From Arthrobotrys musiformis (taxonomy: Eukaryota; Ascomycota; Orbiliomycetes; Orbiliales; Orbiliaceae), in contig JAVHJL010000007.1 in NCBI GenBank assembly GCA_036971715.1, positions 682,001 through 746,000 of the forward strand: a stretch of 64,000 nucleotides of DNA, in the 5' to 3' direction. Both the position numbers and the translations under genes were made by a program. Every line of letters begins with the position of its first letter. Position 1 is the stretch's first letter. The notes beneath the pieces were generated by a model. It ran no database searches. It was not told where the DNA came from and saw nothing but the letters and a program-made list of their open reading frames with translations. This document shows positions 56,198-64,000 of this stretch, piece by piece.

Positions 56198-57669
56198 TTA
56201 AGCCTCTTTACCAGTCGGAACGGAGGTACATACCACGGGTTTTCTTGGTTCTCTGACCATAATCTCCCATGGAATGGGATTTGCTCCTTTGTTGACTCGA
56301 TCGAGGTGAACGGTGCGCTTGTAGTCGAAGCCGAAACGCTCGTAGATTTTCCGGTTGCTGTGGTGGGAGCTCTCGAGGTAACAAGGCGCATTCGTTTCAT
56401 CCGCCTAACAAGACAGTCAATATGTGATTCCGGTTAAAGCAAATGTGACGAGGAGGAGGAGAAAAACTTACAATCCTGGTAACATATTCGACTAGTTTTC
56501 TCGAATATCCAAGCCCCCTTGCCGCGGGGAGTGTACCTAGAAAAGTCAAGTACCATGAACTTGCATCTCTATCACCCAAAATATCCACCCTAGATAAGTC
56601 CTCGTAAACCCGGACCACGAAGGGTCACACATAAGTGAATTAGGATTTTCAAATGTCAAGAATGGGGAAAGTAACACAGCTCACAGAGAGGTTTTTTTTT
56701 TTTTTTGAATGATTTGGAAGAAAGGAAAAACTTTCGGTGACGGTATGTATTAGATACCGGTCCAACATGAAACGCTAAGCGTTGGACAGAGGAGTTTGGG
56801 GGGAAGGTGCCAGAGCAGATTCAGTGGCAATCTGTCCAGTGGTAGATACTTGGTAACAGCGGCGAGACCCAGGACATCCGTGAAATATCTTCTTCGGCCT
56901 TCTTTGGTAAGCTGATAGTATAATCTCCACATACCGCTCCGGAAGATCGACCAAACGTCGTCGTAGTCTTTTCCTGGTGGCATCCTGTTTTTGTGTGTTC
57001 GAGCGGGCCTTGCATTAGTGTCATTCATTGGGCATGGGGAAGGGCATTACTAGTCTCATTAGGGAATTTCGCATACCATAGGGCGACGCCCTCGTGGTTC
57101 TCGCCAATACTTAAGACAAGCCCATGCATGCAGTGAGCTGCAACAACATACTCGCACACCTTGACATGTAGCTTCCATAGATCTGTCTCAGATCGATGAG
57201 TGGCATCATCGGTTCGGAGCCAGTAGAAAGACACCTCGTCATCCTTGAACGCTTCGGCGAGCGATCTGGCGATGGCTTTGCACTCCTTCCAACCGCAGAC
57301 CCGAACCTCGTGGTTCTTGGCGGTTTGCTTCCTGCTCAAGTCTGAGGAAGCACTCGAGTGAGAACTCGAGGGAGATGGAAGTGACACTTCCTTCACGAGG
57401 ATCATAGGTTTCGAAGGTGGAATGACCACCTGAAGAGCGGGTGGTGGGTTCGTGGTAGTGGAGAGTGGCTTGACATCGGTGCGAAGAGAGACCTCAGAGG
57501 TCAAATTTGTCACTTTGAGAGCTTTGTTCTCGGTCACCAAAGTACAATTTGAATTCGAAGTTGGATTCGGTTTCGAATTCGTAATTGTGGACAAGAGACC
57601 AGCGTCCGGAGACGCTGGGACACAATTAGAATTTTGTTTGGAATTACTCATAAGAATACTTGAAGCCAT
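56198..57669 (-). CDS. GNAT-family N-acetyltransferase, 350 aa
   Basis: Four exons (57669-57077, 56984-56850, 56589-56472, 56404-56198) join in frame. The N-terminal 125 residues are Ser/Pro/Thr-rich and probably disordered. The GNAT fold begins about residue 125 (VRVCGWKECKAIARSLAEAF). Motif A, binding acetyl-CoA, is SWYLTFLGTLPAARGLGYSR with RGLGYS matching R-x-x-G-x-G/A. Motif B follows: NAPCYLESSHHSNRKIYERF with the YERFGF end. These resemble fungal small-molecule-type GNATs. The substrate is not predictable. The intron after exon 2 is long (260 nt) and contains a T16 run (minus strand A-run) near 56692-56706. The ATG at 57669 was preferred; an in-frame Met lies 6 codons upstream. Confidence 0.8.
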
Positions 57670-60600
57670 GATTGCGGTATTTCTCAATGAATAGGTATAA
57701 ATTGGAATTGATTTCTCGCGCGATTTGTTATGAAGTTTGGAATTTGGAATTGGTTGTAGCAGTAAGATATCTCTAAAATAAACTTTATGTCCCTTCTGTA
57801 TGGCAAGGCCCGACAGATAAAGAAGATAAGAGTTGGTATTTATGATATTTGCTGTAGAAAGGTTAAGATTGCCGGTATGTGCGGCCTGGTTTTCGGAAGA
57901 ATAAAAATAAAATAAAATAATAAAGAAGCAGAGAGATAAAAACTGGTATCGGTTAGCTTTGTGAAGGTGCCTGGTGGCGATAGTTGAAGTCGTGGTTGAG
58001 GACGGGTTAGACGAAGATTTGCGTTGCCTGTGGTAGGTGGTGGAGAGAGGAAAGATAGTCGAAGGGAGGCATGTGGGAGGGCCATTTATAACCCAAACCA
58101 GGCCGACAAAGAGGCGAGAAGGAAATGTGACCGTGAGGAGCGCCCCTTAGTCCAACCTTGCCATAACAGGGAAGTTTCCACCGTCATGGCATTCATTCTC
58201 GTCGACTGTTCGGATACATCCAACATCCCACTTCAACCCGAGCTAGCTCGTTGGGTGTCACTATAACAGCCAATCGCTTGGCCCCCTCTTAGTTGGGATG
58301 CATCTGGATGCACATCGAAGGACATGTACTCCGTACACTGATAGTGACCAAACCCCAGAGATCCTAATTCTGTCGGTCCGGGTATTCCTATCGCTGGCAT
58401 CCCACGTTAGACAAGGGGCTTCCAAGATACGGTAGTGTCCGATCACAGAGCTCCTGTTCCAATGAACGCCCACTCTCCTAATCTTCCTCGAGGTACTCCG
58501 TAGACCACCGCAGTTCAAGATTGGCTTCTCTTCGGGAACACCAACTGATAGACCGGATGTTGAATCCTGGTATTCTAACAAGACGTCAAGCTTCCCCAGT
58601 TACACGATCTGTATCTGTATATTGGACACAAGATTGATGCCGTGAAACTGCCGTCCGGTCCGGGGAATTTGCGACCGCCTTCCCGAAAGCTTTGGTGATA
58701 GTTGCTGGAAGCTTGGCGCATGCCTCTTTATGTTAGCACAGGCATCAATTACCGATGGATTCAGAAAATAATAGGAATTAAAAAGTCCCCGTCGACGAAG
58801 CTTGATGTACATACATGACGGGACCCATAGGAACATGCAACTTCGAGACAAAACACTAACCTTTCCTAAAACTGACAGGTCTGGTTCTCGACGCACGATT
58901 GGGAACGAAGCCATGCATGGGGGAAGTATCCACGGCACGCAACGGCGTCCCTTGGTCACCAGATTTGAGAACGAGCCAATGCCGGAGATCCACGAAAGAG
59001 AGCTTCCCCAGGCGATGTCAGGTGAGAGCCTCTTTGTGCGACAGTGACGGCACCGTACTTCTGCCAGAGAAGGTCGTCGAAGATGCTCTTTGATTTTCGA
59101 AATAAAATATCATCGTAGAGGCATGTTCGGCTTCATCAATTTGCGAAGGGTGGTAGGTGCATTCGAGAGGGCTGCCCGATTTCTGCAAGTGGACAAGGTA
59201 TCCCTGTCGATGATCATGGGCGGGTCAGCTGCATCACGCTGGCGTGGGGTAGCTAGGCTCGACCTGGAGAAGACCTCCAGCACCCTTCCATCCGACTGCT
59301 TTATTCGGGCCTCGAATTAACCTTTTGGTTTTGAAATTGTTAAACATGTTAGAAAAGATGTACTCTAACGATGCATAGAGTTGAAGTATTAGTTACCTAA
59401 AGGTAATCCTCGTGATAGCTCTGATACTCTTGATGTTTGATCACATTACCATATTGTTAGCGTAACACACGAGCTCAAGCTCCCAAGTTTAGCTCCAGCT
59501 CCAGCTTGACCCGGACCACGGTTCGACCTGCTCCGATAATTTTTGTTATCGTGAGGCGATACGGGAGTTACATCGAGAACAAGGTCCCTGGCCTTCCGTG
59601 AGTCGAAGTTAGAAAAGGGTTCCACGATAACAACTTTCCTTCGTATACTTGGGGATGGGGTTGTCCGAGACTTCACTTGCTTGGTTACCTGCTAACTTAC
59701 CTATCAGTGAATCAATAGATCGAATCTACGAGCCATGGGTTCCACGTTCCTCAACCCCCACGCCCGAGGACCAGGACAGAATTTCGTTCGTCTAGACAAA
59801 GCAGTAAGCTGAGGAGCATGGAGTGAGAAATTGCAGATGTGATGAAGAGTTTCCACTGGATGCAGCATGTGCAGGACATTCCAAGATCTGCTTCGAAGAA
59901 AGGTATGGAATCAAGTGAATCTGCACCGACCAGTAATTTAGTTACGTTGACATCACGCCTCCTGTACCATCCAAGGAGCTAGCCAAAACATTGAGACATA
60001 CATACGAGCTATTCATGGACTGGGCAATGGCGGCCCAGAGGAAAGTGGGGATATGCGTGTAGACGCATTGCATTGCTTCTGCGTCGATGCCTTATTAACA
60101 CCCCCTCGTCAAGCTGGGTCGTATGATCTTGAGCGCTGGATTCCGTGACTGATGGAATCCCTTGGAGCCGCCATACGCATGCTAAATTTGTGAGGAGAAG
60201 CACTTACTTCCGGCACACTTTGTTACCTACCGAGGCGCTGCTACTTGTGTTTAATATTTCTATACGAAATTGAATGTGAAACGGTAAACCGTCCTGCAAC
60301 GTACCGACTGGTGCTGCCGTCGTGGCACATCATGCGGAGACTTAATTATTATCGGTCGTACAGGGGATATGTGAGATCTGTACTGGCTGGGCGAGGGATA
60401 CGGAGACTAGCGATGTTCGCTTTCGCGATATTCAAACGATTGGATTGATTGCCAAAGTCTCAAGTCGAAGCTTAGATTAAAATTTAAGAACTAGTAAAGC
60501 GGTCGAATTCAAAATAGCTACGAGTTCATCCCACGATGGTAATATTTGCGTGGGCATCCCATCGAACTCTCACGTCCGGTTCAGAAGACTGACCCTAAAA

Positions 60601-60776
60601 ATGCTGAAAAGTGCGCCCCTACCCTGGAAGATCGCAACCGTAGATGTTTAACCTCCCCGATAGGATGTACAGCCCCTCCTATAAGCCTAGTTCCCCGCAA
60701 TGCAAACGATAACTTAGATGTACATATAGAAGAAAATGGCGCTGCCTTGAGAAACAAAAGGCGATGTGCCACGTCA
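57670..60776. other. 3.1-kb gene-poor region, partly decayed mobile-element DNA
   Basis: No intact gene. Short featureless frames occur on both strands. A retrotransposon-like junction is at 60091-60110. A decayed element is likely in 59-60.5 kb, but I cannot delimit it. Confidence 0.4.
60091..60110 (-). mobile_element. Possible polypurine tract / 3' LTR start of a copia-like relic
   Basis: On the minus strand GACGAGGGGG is immediately followed by TGTTAATAAG, which resembles the polypurine-tract/LTR junction of Ty1/copia elements. No intact reverse transcriptase or integrase frame is visible nearby, and the opposite LTR is not found in the window, so only this fingerprint is called. Confidence 0.35.
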
Positions 60777-61892
60777 CTACATCCGACGAATTTCCTTCTC
60801 ATTGGTGTACTTGGATAGATCCTTCAAGCTCCCCCACCATTCGAAAAGCATGGTTTCACAGATCAACTTGAACCAGGGCGTGAAGCCGAGCGCTGGGTTT
60901 TGGAACATCTCCTTGAGTTCATCTGCTGTGACGTATTTGGTGTCTTTGACTTCGTTCGGATTCGGAGCGAGGTCGACCTCCTTCTGAGTGAAAAGAATAT
61001 AGTCAACTGTGCAATATCAAGTTAGCAAGAGAATTCTATCGAGGTTGAGAAGCTAACGGCTGGGAATTCCGCTGGTTTGTCTCGGGTAGCTGCATCGCTA
61101 GAAGTCCGTGTGGAGTGACCCGACCCGAACCTTCTCTATTGGCACATGATTGACTTACTCTCGTGTTCTCCCCAGATGCCATTGCTCGGCGCTTTGTAAT
61201 GGATTCTCGTAAGGAACTCAAAATCGTCCAACGGAACTTGCTTCGCTGGGATTCCGAGTTCTTGGTCCAGTTTACGTTGTGCGGCTCGACGGACACCAAC
61301 AATGGCGGCCTCGAGGGTGTCACCTGTTTCGCCAGGGATGCCCAACGGATGAGAGCAACAAGTATTCGTCCACAAGCCTGTAGTTGTCACCAGAGGCCAT
61401 AAGTATTCAGAGCTTTCTTTAAACAGGGAGAATTGACGGTAGGTGATGAATACCTGGGAATGTGATCTTCTCATCGGCTCGCTGCTGGAGGAGCAAGCGG
61501 CCTTCAGAATCGAACAAGAAGACCGAGAAGGCCCTGTGAAGCAGACCTTTGTCGATATTGGCCATCAGGTGACCTATAGAACCACCATTAGCGACTGTGG
61601 CTCGTGGCCGATTTCTGCGGACTTAGCCACAAACGACTCTCCACGGCAGGAGAAACTCACAGGTCTTCTTGGAAGCACTTCCAATTGGCTTGTCGTCCTC
61701 ATCTAGAACAATGCAAACCTCGTCCATGAGACGGACCTGTTCCTCATCGTACCCCTCGAGCTCTGAGCTGCTAGCAACAGATTCGCGTAAAGAAGTATTG
61801 ATCTCGGGAAAGAGTCGCTGCATGTTCTCAGCAGTAATTCTGACCGTGCCTACCGTCTGGGCGGTGGTCTGGGTCGCAGTTGTGGTGGACAT
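60777..61892 (-). CDS. IDI1: Isopentenyl-diphosphate delta-isomerase IDI1
   Basis: Four exons (61892-61661, 61573-61454, 61377-61159, 61006-60777) encode 266 aa. Nudix-type IDI blocks: DEVCIVLDEDDKPIGSASKK, HLMANIDKGLLHRAFSVFLF, LLLQQRADEKITFPGLWTNT, then CCSHPL (catalytic Cys within TCCSHPL), FEFLTRIHYKAPSN, and GEHEIDYILF holding the catalytic Glu and a metal ligand. It interconverts IPP and DMAPP in the cytosol/peroxisome. The start at 61892 (MSTTTATQTTAQTV) was chosen; an in-frame Met 11 codons upstream is less likely. Divergent from RIO2 with 1.1 kb between starts. No peroxisomal SKL-type end (it ends EIRRM). Confidence 0.96.
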
Positions 61893-63030
61893 TGCGGCGG
61901 GTTTCTGAATATAACGAAGGGGCAACGTGCGTATCGTTGGTCGTGTGCTGCTAGGACCCTAGATCTCCGTCGTCGCATTATCGCACAGCCAGGTTAGCTA
62001 CTCCGTACGTGTGGCTTGGAAGCAATCAATGAATCTACAGACGAATGAATACAAGGGAAGCTGCACCTACCCGAAGGATGTTTGGGCCGGGAGGTTTTAG
62101 TTGGTGAATGGCTCTGCTGGAGAGTTCTGCGATGGAGGAGAACGTGGGTTAGCCAGAAGGAGGTTTGATTAAGTAGATTGAGCTCCAAGCTCCTCTGCCA
62201 GACGACTTGCAACTGTTCGCGACCCGCCAACAAAACTCCAAGCGCAAAATTTAAACCTCCACTTCCATCTCAATTAATCAATACAAATCAAATCAAATCA
62301 AACCATCCGGAATTTGATATATAGGACGGGCCGAAAAAGAAGAGACCCTCGTGGCCAGCCTCCCTTCTTGGGTAGTAGTGGTGATATCACAATCACAAAC
62401 CAGAACGAATTCAACCCCCCTTCGAAGTCCGGAGACCGGGAAAACACAGGCTGACTGACCGACTGGTTGGTACAGAACTTACTTTGACTTAGTAATCGGA
62501 TTGGTGCGACTCGATGCATTTCAGCTTCAACGAATTAAACTGACAGGCCGGTTTTCATCATCACAGTTTTGGGCTGGCAGTTCAGGCAGTGCAGTCGGGT
62601 TCGGGCCGGCTCACATTCAGGGTCCACCTAACGACTCCCCACCAAGCAGCTGGAGCAGCTTCGGATTTAGCTAGAATTTGGTGTGAAATTTGGCTCGGGA
62701 ACCTTATTAATCAGCTTTGGTTTGCTGGGGCGCAAACATCTGCTGGGATCGATAGCCCAAGAGGCGAAGGAGGGAAAAAAAAAACTTCAGCGCCGGTGGC
62801 CGACCAACCGAGCAAATTCAATCGACTCGTCCCATCAAAAATCATCATCCCCAATATACCGCCACCAGCCACACCTTTGGCAGAAGTCAAAACTCCTCGG
62901 AAGTTCAAAGGGAACAGGCGTACCCACTTGCTAGGATTCGAAGAGAATCACCGCCACAGCATTCTAAGCCCTGTAGCCCTACAACCTCTAGGTGCCGCTC
63001 ATCAGGCGATATCAGCCCATCATCTAAACG
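61893..63030. promoter_or_regulatory. Divergent promoter IDI1 / RIO2
   Basis: 1.1 kb. Contains an AAATC/AATCA repeat (62270-62305) and A-run 62777-62785. A 191-codon frame at 62589-63164 crosses the RIO2 start in another frame and is not counted. Confidence 0.45.
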
Positions 63031-63504
63031 ATGAAGTTGGACACTCGTGCCATCCGGTACTTGACCGGCGAAGATTGGCGGGTCTTAACTGCTGTATGTG
63101 TGCTACCAACGATAATTCACCAAACTTCCACTGTGCCTGGTGCACCCTCTTGGTGACCTTCTGACGTGGGAGGTTCCAACTGGCAATATAATATCTTGCT
63201 TCGATGAAGGATTTGGTGTGCTAAGACGGTTGTTGTGTTTCGACTTCATATAGGTCGAGATGGGAAGCAAAAACCACGAAGTAGTTCCAACGCCATTGAT
63301 ATCACAGATATCTGGTTTGCGCGGCGCAAGTGGAGTCAACAGAAGCATCTCAAACCTGGCAAAAGTTGGGCTTATCGCCAAAGTTAAGAATGCAAAATGT
63401 ACGTTCTTCTCCAAGACACCCTTGTCCTTGTGTGTCGAACCTCCTTGTATTTGTCGACTTTTACTTTTTCTTCTACAAGCGTCGAAGACCATACATCTGA
63501 TGCA

Positions 63505-63543
<39 letters not shown>

Positions 63544-63989
63544 AAATCCTTCCAAAAAAGCACTCTGACGTGGCGTAGCTAATAAAGGAATGTCTGGGGT
63601 ACTTTGAAACCCGTAGATGACGGCTACCGACTTACATACGGAGGGCTGGATTACCTCGCCCTGAACGCATTCATAAAACGGAAGTCCGTTTATTCCATTG
63701 GCAATCAGGTTGGTGTTGGAAAGGAGTCAGATATCTATGTAGTGGCCGACGAATCGGGGAAGCAGATTATCCTGAAAATACATCGGTAGGGCCCGCATGG
63801 ACATTCCCTTCTTGAATGACCTGCTTGATGTTGTGTCACCTTTCTGACCACTGGGTTGCGCTGTTCAGGTTGGGTCGGATATCTTTCAGGACAGTCAAGG
63901 CAAACCGGGATTATCTGCGAAATCGTAACTCCGCAAGTTGGATGTATATGTCGCGCCTCGCTGCTATGAAGGAGTTTGCGTTCATGAAG
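63031..63989 (+). CDS. RIO2: Atypical protein kinase RIO2, 5' part
   Basis: Four exons are visible (63031-63093, 63254-63398, 63617-63785, 63869-63989), and a donor (GTATGC) at 63990 shows that the gene continues beyond the window. The N-terminal winged helix is MKLDTRAIRYLTGEDWRVLT joined to EMGSKNHEVVPTPLIS and SISNLAKVGLIAKVKNAKYD. The kinase begins at YGGLDYLALNAFIKRKSVYS, then the Gly loop NQVGVGKESDIYVV, the ATP-binding Lys in IILKIHR and SFRTVKANRDYLRNRNS. Rio2 is an ATPase/kinase of late cytoplasmic 40S maturation. Intron 2 is 218 nt and contains a T30/A10 run (about 63508-63546), which is likely error-prone in sequencing. The catalytic loop lies outside the window. Confidence 0.94.
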
Positions 63990-64000
63990 GTATGCATGCA

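Noticed and set aside
58802..59676. 60-120-codon frames on both strands
   Set aside because: No domain or splice structure; likely decayed DNA.
23101..61892. Isoprenoid gene cluster (ERG8 and IDI1)
   Set aside because: They are about 36 kb apart with many unrelated genes between, so co-location is probably chance.

Overview
The window is nuclear DNA of a filamentous ascomycete (Pezizomycotina-type). Evidence: protein genes are split by short (about 50-90 nt) GT-AG introns with CTAAC/CTAAT-like branch sites, spacers are 0.4-3 kb, and the gene set is that of a filamentous fungus (POP7, RAD18, CHM7, TRS85, TTI2, REX4, a GH125 mannosidase, a fungal type II membrane glycosyltransferase, a long PPR protein). 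The species cannot be read from the sequence.

Layout. 0-6 kb: 3' end of MCM6 (+), a 56-aa membrane protein (-), and divergent POP7 (-) and RAD18 (+) on a 379-bp shared promoter. 6-12 kb: CHM7 (-), TRS85 (-) and an unrecognised 174-aa gene (-) with one doubtful junction. 13-22 kb: a poly-Q protein with two PABP-binding PAM2-like motifs (-), a long purine-rich tract, and a 1285-aa PPR protein (-). 23-32 kb: ERG8 (+), a metallothionein-like gene (+), CCA1 (-), and a Lys/Glu-repeat protein (-). 32-41 kb: TTI2 (+), a GH125 mannosidase (+), a J-domain protein (+). 41-49 kb: F-box protein (-), REX4 (-), glycosyltransferase (+). 49-55 kb is gene-poor: tRNA-Gly(GCC), a split tRNA-Cys(GCA), and a secreted Cys-module/repeat protein. 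55-64 kb: GNAT acetyltransferase (-), a decayed stretch with a retrotransposon-like signature, IDI1 (-), and the 5' half of RIO2 (+).

The genes do not form a cluster or operon. They are mostly housekeeping functions: replication and post-replication repair (MCM6, RAD18), PIKK assembly (TTI2), RNA processing (POP7, REX4, RIO2, CCA1), membrane traffic and nuclear-envelope surveillance (TRS85, CHM7), and isoprenoid synthesis (ERG8 and IDI1, about 36 kb apart).

The most striking signal is the tRNA-Cys(GCA) gene at 51070-51223 (-). Besides a 17-nt intron at the canonical 37/38 position, its D stem is interrupted by a 65-nt insert with a textbook fungal spliceosomal layout (GTAAGC donor, TTCTAAC branch site, TGCAG acceptor). 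Removing both leaves a 72-nt tRNA-Cys with the U73 discriminator. Other points to follow: the two-PAM2 protein, the secreted protein with repeated Cys modules, the metallothionein-like gene with an in-frame optional intron, and the doubtful exon junction near 11.4 kb.
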